Shown here in pieces: positions 32,860 through 41,486 of a stretch of 64,000 nt of DNA (position 1 is the first letter of the stretch; every line of letters begins with the position of its first letter). This DNA comes from CAWKGC01 sp963849005 (lineage in GTDB: Bacteria; Pseudomonadota; Gammaproteobacteria; Burkholderiales; Usitatibacteraceae), in NCBI GenBank assembly GCA_963849005.1, contig CAWKGC010000024.1:124001-188000 (forward strand), written 5' to 3'. The notes under the pieces were generated by a model, which was not told the origin of the DNA, searched no databases, and saw only the letters and a list, made by a program, of their open reading frames with translations. Made by a program: the position numbers and the translations under genes.

Positions 32860-33726
32860 GTGAGCAACGCACAAACCGGGGGCTACTACTTCGCACCGCC
32901 GTCGCACTGGCCGATGGTCGGTTCGATCGCGCTGTTCCTGATGGCGATCGGGTTCGCTTCGATCCTCAATGACTACGGCTACGGCTGGATCCCGTTCTGG
33001 GCGGGCGTGCTGGTGCTGCTCTACATGCTCTTCGGCTGGTTCGGGCAGGTGATCCGCGAGAGCGAGGGCGGCCTGTACAACGGCCAGATGGACCTCTCGT
33101 ACCGCTGGAGCATGGGCTGGTTCATCTTTTCCGAGGTGATGTTCTTCGCGGCCTTCTTCGGCGCGCTCTTCTACGCCCGGGTGTATTCGGTGCCATGGCT
33201 GGGCGACATCGACAACAAGCTGCTCTGGCCGGACTTCAACGGCCAGTGGCCCACGGTCGGCGCCGCCACCACCGGCCCCTACCAGCCGCAAGCCTTCTCG
33301 CCGATGGGCGCGTGGGGGATTCCCGCGCTCAACACCGCGCTGCTGCTTTCCTCCGGCGTCACCATCACCTGGGCGCACTGGGCGCTGAAGAGGAACGACC
33401 GCGCGAACCTGATCTTCGGCCTGTTCCTCACCATCCTGCTTGGCTGGATCTTCCTCGGCTTCCAGATCTACGAATACGCGCACGCGTACTCGGACCTGAA
33501 CCTGAAGCTCACCACCGGCGTGTTCGGCTCGACTTTCTTCATGCTGACGGGCTTCCACGGCTTCCACGTGACGCTCGGCACGATCATGCTGGTCGTGATC
33601 CTGTTCCGCTGCGTCGCCGGGCATTTCACGCCCGAGCACCATTTCGCGTTCGAGGCGGTGTCGTGGTACTGGCACTTCGTCGACGTGGTCTGGCTGCTGC
33701 TCTTCGTGGTCGTGTACTGGCTGTAG
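32860..33726 (+). CDS. ctaE: cytochrome c oxidase subunit III
   Basis: 288 residues with seven membrane helices. Signatures include GWFIFSEVMFFAAFFGALFYAR and MLTGFHGFHVTLGTIML, followed by AVSWYWHFVDVVWLLLFVVVYWL at the end. Starts at GTG 32860 with AAGGGAG upstream. It stabilises the oxidase core. A strong terminator follows at 33745. Confidence 0.97.
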   Translation: MSNAQTGGYYFAPPSHWPMVGSIALFLMAIGFASILNDYGYGWIPFWAGVLVLLYMLFGWFGQVIRESEGGLYNGQMDLSYRWSMGWFIFSEVMFFAAFFGALFYARVYSVPWLGDIDNKLLWPDFNGQWPTVGAATTGPYQPQAFSPMGAWGIPALNTALLLSSGVTITWAHWALKRNDRANLIFGLFLTILLGWIFLGFQIYEYAHAYSDLNLKLTTGVFGSTFFMLTGFHGFHVTLGTIMLVVILFRCVAGHFTPEHHFAFEAVSWYWHFVDVVWLLLFVVVYWL

Positions 33727-33744
33727 CGCGAAGGCGCGCAAATG

Positions 33745-33772
33745 AAAAAGCCGCACGCGAGTGCGGCTTTTT
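33745..33772 (+). terminator. intrinsic terminator after ctaE
   Basis: A 12-bp stem, AAAAAGCCGCAC paired with GTGCGGCTTTTT around GCGA, with T-runs on both strands. It can serve ctaE (+) and the converging small gene (-). Confidence 0.9.
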
Positions 33773-33787
33773 CGTCTCCGGGAGGCG

Positions 33788-33982
33788 CTAGAGCTTTCCC
33801 GGGATCAGCCCGAAATAGTAGGACAGGATCAGGACCAGGAACACCGAGATCGACAGCGCGACGCGTATCGTGAGTGAAACCACGACGCGATTCGACTGTC
33901 CCTTGTCCTTGTAGAGGAAGTAAAGGCCGGAGAAGAGGCTCACGATCACCCCGGCGAGCAAGAGCAAAACGACGACCTTCAT
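33788..33982 (-). CDS. DUF2909-type twin-helix membrane protein
   Basis: 64 residues with two membrane helices (VVVLLLLAGVIVSLFSGLYF and VALSISVFLVLILSYYFGLI) joined by a charged loop KDKGQSNRVV. It fits the DUF2909 twin-transmembrane family seen between ctaE and SURF1 genes in betaproteobacteria. Its start lies 24 bases from the SURF1 start on the opposite strand, so the two share a very short promoter region. Confidence 0.8.
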   Translation of the reverse strand: MKVVVLLLLAGVIVSLFSGLYFLYKDKGQSNRVVVSLTIRVALSISVFLVLILSYYFGLIPGKL

Positions 33983-34006
33983 GGCAATTCCGACTTGCAA
34001 AACGCA

Positions 34007-34738
34007 ATGTTACCGCGATTCGACGCGGGCCCTTCGGTGAGCGCGCGCGGGCGTTCGTTCCGGCCGCGACTCGTCCCGACGCTTGCCGCGATCGCGATGG
34101 TCGCGCTGACGGCGAGCCTCGGTCGCTGGCAACTCGGGCGCGCCGAGGAAAAGACCGCGATCCAGTCCCTGCTCGAAGCCCGCATGGCCGAAAGGCCTGT
34201 GGCGGTCACGGGCGCGGTCGATGCCGAGTCGATGCGCTACAGGCGCGCGACCGCCGCGGGCGAGTACTGGCCCGAGGGGCAGGTGTTCATCGACAACCAG
34301 CAGGACCAAGGCCGCGCGGGCTATCACGTGCTGACGCCTCTCGCGCTCGCCGCCGGCGGGCCGTACCTGCTGGTGAACCGGGGCTGGGTGGCGCGCGGGG
34401 CGCAGTACCCGAAGCCGCCCGTGGTGGATTTGCCCCGGGGACGGGTGGAGGTCGCGGGATTGCTCGCGCCGCCCGTGAAGCGTTTCCTCGAACTGTCCGG
34501 TGACGTGATCGACGGGCCGGTGTGGCAGAACCTCAAGCTGGACCAGTGGCGCATCCGAACGGGCAAGGAAGCGCTCGCGCTGGTGCTGGTGGCGGAAACG
34601 CCGGGGGCCGGGCTTTCCCGCGTGGTCGAGCGGCCCGCGGAAAACATCGACAAGCATCGCGGCTACGCCTTCCAGTGGTTCGCGCTCGCCGCCGCCGTGA
34701 TCGTGCTGTGGCTGGCGGTGAACTGGAGGAAACGCTGA
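34007..34738 (+). CDS. SURF1-family cytochrome oxidase assembly protein
   Basis: 243 residues. Two membrane helices bracket the protein (LVPTLAAIAMVALTASLGRWQ and FQWFALAAAVIVLWLAVNW). The family's core is visible in SLGRWQLGRAEEK, GYHVLTPLAL, YLLVNRGWV and the end KHRGYAFQWFALA. SURF1 helps bring heme A into subunit I. ATG 34007 is used; TTG 33995 is an in-frame alternative. The next gene starts 1 bp after its stop. Confidence 0.92.
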   Translation: MLPRFDAGPSVSARGRSFRPRLVPTLAAIAMVALTASLGRWQLGRAEEKTAIQSLLEARMAERPVAVTGAVDAESMRYRRATAAGEYWPEGQVFIDNQQDQGRAGYHVLTPLALAAGGPYLLVNRGWVARGAQYPKPPVVDLPRGRVEVAGLLAPPVKRFLELSGDVIDGPVWQNLKLDQWRIRTGKEALALVLVAETPGAGLSRVVERPAENIDKHRGYAFQWFALAAAVIVLWLAVNWRKR

Positions 34739-34739
34739 G

Positions 34740-35294
34740 ATGACGAAGTCGCGGCGCACGCTGGTCGTGCTGGTCCTGGTCTTCTTCGGCCCGATTGTCG
34801 GCGCCTACGTCGCCTATCGCTACTTCCCGCCGGACAGGAGCAACAACTACGGCGAGCTGCTGCTGCCACCCGCCCGGGTTCCCCTGCAGCCGCTTGGCGC
34901 GCCGGAGGGCGCATTTCGCTTCGCCGACCTGCAGGGCAAGTGGGTGCTGGTCGTCTCCGACTCGGGCGCGTGCGACGAGGCCTGCGAGAAAAAACTCACG
35001 CTCATGCGGCAAGTGTGGCTCGCGCTGGGCAAGAACCGCGACCGCATGGAGCGCGTGTTCGTCGTCGACGACCTCATGCGAGCGGACCCTGCGAGGCTCG
35101 CGGCCTACCCGGGCATGCGCACCGTCACCATTCCCGTGGGCATGCAGATGCCACCCGGGCTCGTGAGCGACCGCGCCCACCTCTACGTCGTCGATCCCCT
35201 GGGCAACGTGATGATGCGCTACCCTGCCGGCGCCGAGGGCAAGCGCATGCTGAAGGACCTCGAGCGCCTGCTCAAGGCCTCCAGCGTCGGCTGA
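34740..35294 (+). CDS. SCO1/SenC-like thioredoxin-fold membrane protein
   Basis: 184 residues: an N-terminal membrane anchor (TLVVLVLVFFGPIVGAYVAY) and a thioredoxin-like domain with FADLQGKWVLVVSDSGACDEACEKKL, where the Cys pair is CDEAC, matching the CxxxC of SCO copper chaperones. A later His is in DRAHLYVVDPLGN. Its place between SURF1 and ctaA suggests a role in oxidase copper delivery or thiol reduction. It is more divergent than the SCO gene at 37295. Confidence 0.8.
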   Translation: MTKSRRTLVVLVLVFFGPIVGAYVAYRYFPPDRSNNYGELLLPPARVPLQPLGAPEGAFRFADLQGKWVLVVSDSGACDEACEKKLTLMRQVWLALGKNRDRMERVFVVDDLMRADPARLAAYPGMRTVTIPVGMQMPPGLVSDRAHLYVVDPLGNVMMRYPAGAEGKRMLKDLERLLKASSVG

Positions 35295-35305
35295 AAGGGC
35301 GCGAA

Positions 35306-36374
35306 ATGGGGATGACGGCATTCGAACGCGGGCTGATCGGCATCGTCACGCTCGCCGTCATCCTCGGCGCCACGTTGTGGGTGCGGCGCGATGCGGCGCG
35401 CTACGCGCGCCTCGTGGGACTGACCATGCTCATCACGTTCTGCCTGATCGTGCTCGGCGCCTACGTCCGGCTCTCCGACGCCGGGCTGGGCTGCCCGGAC
35501 TGGCCGGGCTGCTACGGCGACTTCACGCCGCACCAGGCGCGCGAGAGCATCGGCGCGGCCGAGGCGCAGATGCCGTCGGGGCCGGTGACCATGGCCAAGG
35601 CATGGAAGGAAATGCTTCACCGCTACCTCGCGATGGCCACGGGCGCGCTGATTGCCGCAATCGCCGCCTCGGCGTGGCTCGCGCGCGGCGCATTTCCCGG
35701 CGGGCGCGCGCTCCCGCTCGCGCTCGCCGCGATGGTCATCTTCCAGGCGGCGCTCGGCGCATGGACGGTGACGATGCTGCTCAAGCCCGCGATCGTCACC
35801 AGCCACTTGCTGGGCGGGCTGGCGCTCCTTGCAATGCTCGTCTGGCTGCGTCTGCAGAATGCGCCGGCGCGTATAATTCCGGGTTCGCCGCCGAGAATCC
35901 TGGCGGGGCTGGCCTTGGTTGCATTGCTCGCCCAGATCGCGCTCGGGGGCTGGGTCAGCACCAACTATGCGGCGCTGGCCTGTACCGATTTTCCGCTTTG
36001 CCGGGGCGAACTGGCGCCGGCGGGCATGCAATTCGAGCACGCCTTCCATGTCTTTCGCGAGCTCGGCCGCGATGCCGGCGGGCGCGCTGCTCCCGGTCGA
36101 TGCGCTGGTGGCGATCCACTGGACGCACCGGGTGGGCGCGGTGGTGGCGAGCGCGCTGCTGGGCTGGCTTGCGTGGCGGCTCTGGCAGGGCGCCGCTACC
36201 CGGGGGCTGGGAGCGGGGCTCGCCGCGCTGCTCGCCGCGCAGTTGCTGTTCGGCGTGAGCAACGTGGTCTTCAGCCTGCCGTTGCCGGTGGCGGTGCTGC
36301 ACAACGCGGGCGCGGCGGCATTGCTCGCGATGATGGTGGTGGTGAATTACCGGATGCGCCCGCGCGCAGCCTGA
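35306..36374 (+). CDS. ctaA: heme A synthase (Cox15/CtaA), one frameshift
   Basis: About 355 residues after repair, with eight membrane helices. The first part has VLGAYVRLSDAGLGCPDWPGCYG, MLHRYLAMATGA and TSHLLGGLALLAML with heme-ligand His residues. A +1 frame change near 36085 then gives VDALVAIHWTHRVGAVVASA and VLHNAGAAALLAMMVVVNYR, which carry the second His set. The enzyme oxidises the heme O methyl group to heme A, which this operon's oxidase needs, so the break is probably a sequence error. Confidence 0.87.
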
Positions 36375-36386
36375 AACGAAAAAAGA

Positions 36387-37298
36387 ATGGCGATGATCTC
36401 CTCCCAGGCACAGCTTCGACCCTTGGCGCTGCTCTCGGCTTTTTACCAGCTGACCAAGCCGCGCGTGGTCTCGCTCATCGTGTTCACCGCGGTGATCGGC
36501 ATGCTGCTCGCGAGCCCCACGCTGCCGCCGCTCGGCCTCGTGGCGCTGGCCACGATCGGCATCGCGCTGGTCGCGGGCGCCGCCGCGGCGTTCAACTGCC
36601 TCGTCGAGCTCAAGATCGATTCGGCGATGGCGCGCACGCGCGCTCGCCCGACCGTGCTGGGCGCGATCTCCCCCGCGCAGACGCTGGTGCTTGCCGGCAT
36701 CGTCGGCGGCGCGGGGCTGGCGCTTCTCTGGAACACGGTCAATCCGCTCACCATGTGGCTCACGCTCGGCACGTTCGTCGGCTATGCGGTGGTCTACACC
36801 GTGATCCTCAAGCCCGCGACGCCGCAGAACATCGTCATCGGCGGCGCCTCGGGCGCGATGCCCCCGGTGCTCGGCTGGGCCGCGATCACGAACGACGTGA
36901 CCTTCCAGCCGCTGCTGCTGTTCGCGATCATTTTCGCCTGGACGCCGCCGCACTTCTGGGCGCTGGCACTCTACCGCACCAAGGAGTACGCGAAGGCGGG
37001 CGTGCCGATGCTGCCCGTGACCCACGGCGAGAAGTTCACGCGCCTGCACCTGCTGCTTTACACGATCATCCTCGTGGTCACGACGCTGCTGCCCTTTGCG
37101 AGCGGAATGTCGGGCGCCTTCTACCTCGTTTCGGCGCTCGCGCTCGATGCGGTGTTCCTCGCCTACGCGGTGGCGCTCTACAGGAGCTACTCCGACCACC
37201 TGGCGCGCAAGACCTTCGCCTATTCGATCTTCTACCTGTCCATGCTCTTCGCGGTCCTGCTGATCGACCATTACCTGCCGCTGTTCACCGGCGCATGA
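36387..37298 (+). CDS. ctaB: protoheme IX farnesyltransferase (heme O synthase)
   Basis: 303 residues with eight or nine membrane helices, a UbiA-type prenyltransferase. The expected Asp-rich motif is replaced by the NCLVELKIDSAMARTRARP stretch typical of heme O synthases, and FAWTPPHFWALALYRTKEY is the second conserved loop. It adds a farnesyl group to heme B, feeding ctaA upstream. The stop overlaps the SCO gene start (ATGA). Confidence 0.96.
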   Translation: MAMISSQAQLRPLALLSAFYQLTKPRVVSLIVFTAVIGMLLASPTLPPLGLVALATIGIALVAGAAAAFNCLVELKIDSAMARTRARPTVLGAISPAQTLVLAGIVGGAGLALLWNTVNPLTMWLTLGTFVGYAVVYTVILKPATPQNIVIGGASGAMPPVLGWAAITNDVTFQPLLLFAIIFAWTPPHFWALALYRTKEYAKAGVPMLPVTHGEKFTRLHLLLYTIILVVTTLLPFASGMSGAFYLVSALALDAVFLAYAVALYRSYSDHLARKTFAYSIFYLSMLFAVLLIDHYLPLFTGA

Positions 37299-37879
37299 AG
37301 CGGCGCGAATTCCTGCTTGGCGCCGCGGCGCTCCCGGCGCTCGCAGCCTGCGACAAGCTCGCGAAGCCCGTCTTCAACGGCGTCGACATCACCGGCGCGG
37401 AACTCGGGACCGACTTCGCGCTCACCGACCACAATGGCCGCAAGGTTTCGCTCGCGGATTTCCGCGGCAAGGTGGTGGCGCTCTTCTTCGGCTTCACGCA
37501 ATGCCCGGACGTCTGCCCGACGACGCTTTCCGACATGGCCAAGGCGATGAAGCTGCTCGGCCCCGATGCCGCGCGCGTGCAGGTGCTGTTCGTGACGGTG
37601 GACCCGGAGCGCGATACGCCCGCGCTCCTCAAGGCCTACGTCCCGCAGTTCGACCCGGGCTTCCTCGGGCTCCATGGGGACGCGGCGGCGACCGAAAAGG
37701 TCGCGAAGGACTTCAAGATCTACGTGCAGAAGCGCCCGACGGGCGCATCCGGGCAGTACAGCATCGACCATTCGGCGCAGACGCTGGTGTTCGACGCGAA
37801 CGGAAAGCTCCGGCTCTTCCTCAACTACGGCATGGAACCGGAGAAGATCGCCTCCGACCTGAAGAAGCTGCTCAACTGA
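37295..37879 (+). CDS. SCO-family copper chaperone lipoprotein
   Basis: 194 residues. Lipobox LAACDK near residue 18 makes it a likely lipoprotein. The thioredoxin fold carries FFGFTQCPDVCPTTLSDM with the CxxxC copper motif, and the third ligand His is in QYSIDHSAQTLVFD. SCO proteins supply copper to the CuA site of subunit II. It is the last gene of the oxidase block, followed by a REP-like repeat and a terminator. Confidence 0.93.
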   Translation: MKRREFLLGAAALPALAACDKLAKPVFNGVDITGAELGTDFALTDHNGRKVSLADFRGKVVALFFGFTQCPDVCPTTLSDMAKAMKLLGPDAARVQVLFVTVDPERDTPALLKAYVPQFDPGFLGLHGDAAATEKVAKDFKIYVQKRPTGASGQYSIDHSAQTLVFDANGKLRLFLNYGMEPEKIASDLKKLLN

Positions 37880-37898
37880 CGATCAGGCAGTCTTGATC

Positions 37899-37924
37899 GT
37901 CATCCCCGCGAAGGCGGGGATCCA
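37899..37924. repeat. REP-like hairpin repeat
   Basis: GTCATCCCCGCGAAGGCGGGGATCCA: an 8-bp stem (ATCCCCGC / GCGGGGAT) around GAAG. This is a very common extragenic palindrome form in proteobacteria. It sits between converging genes, next to a terminator. Confidence 0.7.
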
Positions 37925-37932
37925 GCGCGCAA

Positions 37933-37958
37933 AAACGGGGCTCGATCGAGCCCCGTTT
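37933..37958. terminator. bidirectional terminator between sco and rpoH
   Basis: A perfect 26-bp palindrome: AAACGGGGCTCGA followed at once by its reverse complement ending in GTTT, with an A-run on the left and a T-run on the right. It serves converging sco (+) and rpoH (-). Confidence 0.85.
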
Positions 37959-37979
37959 CTTCCTCCGTGATGCCGGGCT

Positions 37980-38831
37980 TCAGCGCAGCGACTTCAACTC
38001 CGCGCGCATCTTCTGCATCGCCTTCACCTCGATCTGGCGGATGCGTTCGGCGGAAACGCCGAATTCCCCCGCGAGGTCGTGCAGCGTCTTTTCGCCGCCC
38101 TCGTTCAGCCACCGCGCCTCGACGATGCGGCGGCTGCGATCGTCGAGCGTGGCGAGCGCGCGCTTGAGGCCGACGGCCTCGAGCGTCTCGGTCTCGGCGC
38201 GCTCGAAGTGTTCGGACGGGCCCTCGGAGGCGTCGGCAAGCCAGGTGATCGGCGAGACCGCGCGCTCATCGTCGTCCGACACCGGCTCGAACGATATCTC
38301 CTGCCCCTGCATGCGCTTCTCCATCTCGATCACGTCGCTTTCCTTGACCGAGAGGGTCTTCGCCACTTCCCTGATCTCGCCGACCGTCAGGCTGCCGAAG
38401 TTCGGCTTCATGCTGCGCAGGTTGAAGAACAGCTTCCTCTGCGCCTTGGTGGTCGCGACCTTGACCAGCTTCCAGTTGCGCAGGATGTACTCGTGGATCT
38501 CGGCCTTGATCCAGTGGATCGCGAAGGACGCGAGGCGCACGCCGCGGTTGTAGTCGAAGCGCTTCACTGCCTTCATCAGGCCGACGCTGCCTTCCTGGAT
38601 CAGGTCGGCATGGGGCAGGCCGTAGCCCAGGTAGTTGCGCGACACCGCGACCACCAGCCGCAGGTGCGACAGCACGAGGTCGCGCGCGGCCTCGAGGTCG
38701 TTTTCGTCCTTGAGGCGCTTGCCGAGGTCGAGCTCGCGTTCATGCGTGAGCATCGGAATGGCGTTCACCGCGGAAACGTAGGCTTCGATGCTTCCGAGCG
38801 GCGACGCGACCGGCAAACTCATTGTGTTCAT
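37980..38831 (-). CDS. rpoH: heat-shock sigma factor RpoH (sigma-32)
   Basis: 283 residues. Region 2 (DLVLSHLRLVVAVSRNYLG, DLIQEGSVGLMKAVKRFD) binds core polymerase and the -10 element, the RpoH box QRKLFFNLR is at 131-139, and region 4 ends with VSAERIRQIEVKAMQKMR. It directs heat-shock transcription. ATG 38831 has AAGGAGG upstream. A perfect CIRCE operator lies 24 bases before the start, so HrcA repression is predicted. ftsX ends 67 bp upstream. Confidence 0.97.
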   Translation of the reverse strand: MNTMSLPVASPLGSIEAYVSAVNAIPMLTHERELDLGKRLKDENDLEAARDLVLSHLRLVVAVSRNYLGYGLPHADLIQEGSVGLMKAVKRFDYNRGVRLASFAIHWIKAEIHEYILRNWKLVKVATTKAQRKLFFNLRSMKPNFGSLTVGEIREVAKTLSVKESDVIEMEKRMQGQEISFEPVSDDDERAVSPITWLADASEGPSEHFERAETETLEAVGLKRALATLDDRSRRIVEARWLNEGGEKTLHDLAGEFGVSAERIRQIEVKAMQKMRAELKSLR

Positions 38832-38854
38832 CCATCCTCCTTGTCAGTGCCATT

Positions 38855-38881
38855 TTAGCACTCTCGCCATCAGAGTGCTAA
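38855..38881 (-). promoter_or_regulatory. CIRCE operator (HrcA site) overlapping the rpoH promoter
   Basis: TTAGCACTC (38855-38863), 9-base spacer, GAGTGCTAA (38873-38881): an exact match to the CIRCE consensus. On the minus strand the end of the repeat forms TGCTAAAAT, an extended -10 box (TAAAAT at 38852-38857), about 20 bases before the rpoH ATG. HrcA bound here would cover the -10 region. Confidence 0.92.
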
Positions 38882-38897
38882 GTCGCGAAAAAGTTCG

Positions 38898-39813
38898 CTA
38901 CCGTGGGCGGCCGGCGAACCGGCGCAGCTGCAGGCGAACCGAAGCGGCCGCGCCGCAGAGGCCCAGCAGCGCCGCCAGCCCGACGAATCCGAGCAGAAAC
39001 GACGTGGATGGAAATATCAGTTGCAAATCAGATGTATAGGACGAAGTTAGCGCCCGCACTTCGCCATTGATCCAGGCCACGGCACCGGCACATAGCGCTA
39101 TGGCGAGCAGCGCGGCGAAGATCGCCTGTGCCAGCCCGAAGTAGAGGAAGGGCCGGCGCACGAAGGCGACGGTGGCGCCGATCAATTGCGCCACTTCGAT
39201 CTCCTCGCGCTGGGTGAGGACCTGCAGGCGGATGGTGTTGGCCGTGATGAACAGCACCGCGAGGCCGAGGATGAGGGCCACTGCCATGGCCACGCGGTCG
39301 GCAACGCCGGCCGCGCGCGCGAGCTTCCTGGCCCACTCCTGGTCGCCCGTGGCGGAATCGACCTTGGGCAGTGCTGCGAGCGCGGCGCGCAGCGCCTCGG
39401 TCGCTTCCATGCTTCCCGGCTTCGGGCCGGACCGTGAAGGCGTGGGGCAGCGGGTTCTTCTCGAGGCTGTCGATCACGCCTGCAAGGTGCGAATTCGCGC
39501 GCAACTCCTTCAGCGCCTCTTCGCGCGATATGAAGCGCACGCTGGCAACCGCGGCGTTCGCGCGGATCGCGGCTTCGATCCGCTTCACGTCTTCCGGCCC
39601 GGCATCGAGCGCGAGGAAGACGTTCACGTGCGGCTCCGTATCGAGCCGCGCGGTGGCGGTGAAGGCGCTCTTCACGAGCACGGTGAACAGGAGCGGGAGC
39701 GCCAGCGCGATGGCCATGACCGCGATGGAAACCGCCGAGACCAGGGGCTGCGCGAAGAGCTTCGCGAAAGCGGAGCGCAGCGCCTGCGCGTGCTGGCGGA
39801 AGAGGGCGATCAT
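38898..39813 (-). CDS. ftsX: cell division ABC transporter subunit FtsX, one frameshift
   Basis: About 304 residues after repair. The N-terminal part has the first helix (PLVSAVSIAVMAIALALPLLF) and the periplasmic domain with FISREEALKELRANSHLAG. A +1 frame change near 39417 leads to MEATEALRAALAALPKVDSA and three further helices, including MAVALILGLAVLFITANTIR. FtsEX activates septal cell-wall hydrolysis. The ATG overlaps the ftsE stop (ATGA). Loss of ftsX is usually harmful, which favours a sequence error. Confidence 0.88.
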
Positions 39814-40463
39814 GCGACGACGTGCCCCGCCGAAAGCTGCAGGCGCCGGCAGCGCACCTTCTCGAGGCTCGCCTCGTCGTGGCTGGAGAGCAGCACCGTG
39901 GTGCCGACCTGGTTGAACTGGACGAAGAGATCCATGATCTGGTTGGCATAGCCGGCGTCGAGGTTGCCGGTCGGCTCGTCGGCGACGAGGATGGCCGGGC
40001 GGTTGACGATCGCGCGCGCGATGCAAAGCCGCTGCTGCTCGCCGCCGGAGAGCGCCACGGGCATCGCCTTCTCGCGCGCGAGAAGCCCTACCTTGTCCAG
40101 CGCCGCGCGCACGCGCCGGCCGGTATCCCCGCGCGGCGCGCCGGCGATGTTCAGGGGGAGGGCGACGTTGTCGAAGGCGTTGCGGTCGAAGAGCAGCTTG
40201 TGGTCCTGGAACACGAAGCCGATCGAGCGCCTGAGCACCGCCAGCGCGGTCTCCCCCAGCGCGCCCAGGTTCTGGCCGCTCACGATCACGTTGCCAGAAG
40301 AGGCGCGCTCCAGCCCCGCGGCGAGCTTGAGCAGCGTCGACTTGCCCGCGCCGGAGTGCCCCGTCACCGCGACCATCTCGCCCTTGTCCACCCGCGTGGT
40401 GACGGCGCGCAACGCCTCGTAGCCGCCGGGATAGCGCTTCGTGACCGCGGAGAACTGGATCAC
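39810..40463 (-). CDS. ftsE: cell division ATP-binding protein FtsE
   Basis: 217 residues from GTG 40463. Walker A VTGHSGAGKSTLLKLAAG, Q-loop FVFQDHKLLFDRNAFDNV, signature LSGGEQQRLCIARAI, Walker B ILVADEPTGNLD and H-loop VLLSSHDEA are complete. It forms the ATPase of FtsEX at the division ring. It overlaps ftsY by 4 bp and ftsX by 4 bp, giving a compact ftsYEX operon. The frame stays open upstream within ftsY, but the family begins here. Confidence 0.95.
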   Translation of the reverse strand: MIQFSAVTKRYPGGYEALRAVTTRVDKGEMVAVTGHSGAGKSTLLKLAAGLERASSGNVIVSGQNLGALGETALAVLRRSIGFVFQDHKLLFDRNAFDNVALPLNIAGAPRGDTGRRVRAALDKVGLLAREKAMPVALSGGEQQRLCIARAIVNRPAILVADEPTGNLDAGYANQIMDLFVQFNQVGTTVLLSSHDEASLEKVRCRRLQLSAGHVVA

Positions 40464-41416
40464 GTGAACACGGCCTCGACGAATGCCGCGGCATCGAAGG
40501 GCCGCAGGTCGTCCAGCTTTTCGCCGATGCCGATGAAGGCGATCGGCACCGGGCATTCGGTGGCGATGGCGGCGATCGCGCCGCCCTTCGCGGTGCCGTC
40601 GAGCTTGGTCACGACCAGCGCGGTGAGCCCGAGCGCGGCGTGGAAGGCCTTCACCTGCGTGACCGCGTTCTGGCCGGTGTTGGCGTCGAGCACGAGCACC
40701 GTCTCCTGCGGGGCGAGCGGGTCGGCCTTGGCGATCACGCGCTTGACCTTGCGGATCTCTTCCATCAAATGGAGCTGCGTCGGCAGGCGTCCGGCAGTGT
40801 CGGCGATCACGATGTCGATCGATTTCGCGCGCGCCGACTGTATCGCGTCGAAGATCACCGCCGCGGAATCGCCCTTTTCCTGCGATACCACGGCAACGTT
40901 GTTGCGCTCTCCCCAGGCGCTCAGCTGCTCGCGCGCGGCTGCGCGAAAGGTGTCGCCCGCGGCGAGAAGCACGCTCGCGCCCTCTTGCTGGAACCGCCGC
41001 GCGAGCTTGCCTATCGTGGTGGTCTTGCCGGCGCCGTTCACGCCGCACAGCAGGATCACGAAAGGCCGGGCGCCTGCGGTCGCGAACGGCCGCTCGAGCG
41101 GCTTGAGCAATGCGACGAGGCCCGCCTTCAGCTCGGATTCGAGGTCGGCGGCCTCCGTGATGCGCTTGTCGCGCGCGGTCTTGCGCAGCATTTCGATCAG
41201 CCGCGCGCTGGCGGCCACGCCCATGTCGGCGGCAAGGAGCGCGGTCTCCAGCTCCCCGAAAAGCGCTTCGTCGACCTTCGGACGCGAGCGAAAGACGCCC
41301 GCTGCGGCCTTGAGCTTTTCGCCCGTCGCGGCCAGGCCCGCCTTCAGCCGCGCCGACCAGCCGCCGGGCGCGCCGCCGGCCTCGCCGTCTGGAATCTTCG
41401 GTCGCTTGGAAAACAT
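40460..41416 (-). CDS. ftsY: signal recognition particle receptor FtsY
   Basis: 318 residues. An N domain with FRSRPKVDEALFGELETALL precedes the G domain: G1 LLCGVNGAGKTTTIGKLA near residue 124, the DTFRAAAREQL insertion, G3 DTAGRLPTQLHLMEE, G4 VTKLDGTAKGG and the closing FIGIGEKLDDLRPFD. The long acidic A domain of enteric FtsY is absent; only a short basic N-terminus remains. It docks SRP-ribosome complexes at the membrane. Confidence 0.96.
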   Translation of the reverse strand: MFSKRPKIPDGEAGGAPGGWSARLKAGLAATGEKLKAAAGVFRSRPKVDEALFGELETALLAADMGVAASARLIEMLRKTARDKRITEAADLESELKAGLVALLKPLERPFATAGARPFVILLCGVNGAGKTTTIGKLARRFQQEGASVLLAAGDTFRAAAREQLSAWGERNNVAVVSQEKGDSAAVIFDAIQSARAKSIDIVIADTAGRLPTQLHLMEEIRKVKRVIAKADPLAPQETVLVLDANTGQNAVTQVKAFHAALGLTALVVTKLDGTAKGGAIAAIATECPVPIAFIGIGEKLDDLRPFDAAAFVEAVFT

Positions 41417-41486
41417 CGGGCTCGGGGATCCGGGTGCGCGCAGGTGCGCTGGGTGAGGGAATATTTTACGGTATTATCGGTGGCGA

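Noticed and set aside
35872..35877. TATAAT inside ctaA
   Set aside because: It is within a coding region with no -35 partner and no gene start downstream that needs it.
34940..37879. A single 979-codon open frame that seems to join ctaA and sco
   Set aside because: It is a chain of in-frame pieces: the end of the SCO-like gene's shadow, the first part of ctaA, an antisense-like stretch across ctaB and the SCO gene. Real genes with their own starts explain all parts.
41464..41477. TAAAAT (minus) and TATTAT (plus) as divergent promoters of ftsY and rsmD
   Set aside because: Neither has a recognisable -35, and the plus-strand box is only 9 bases from the rsmD ATG; noted under rsmD but not called as a separate site.
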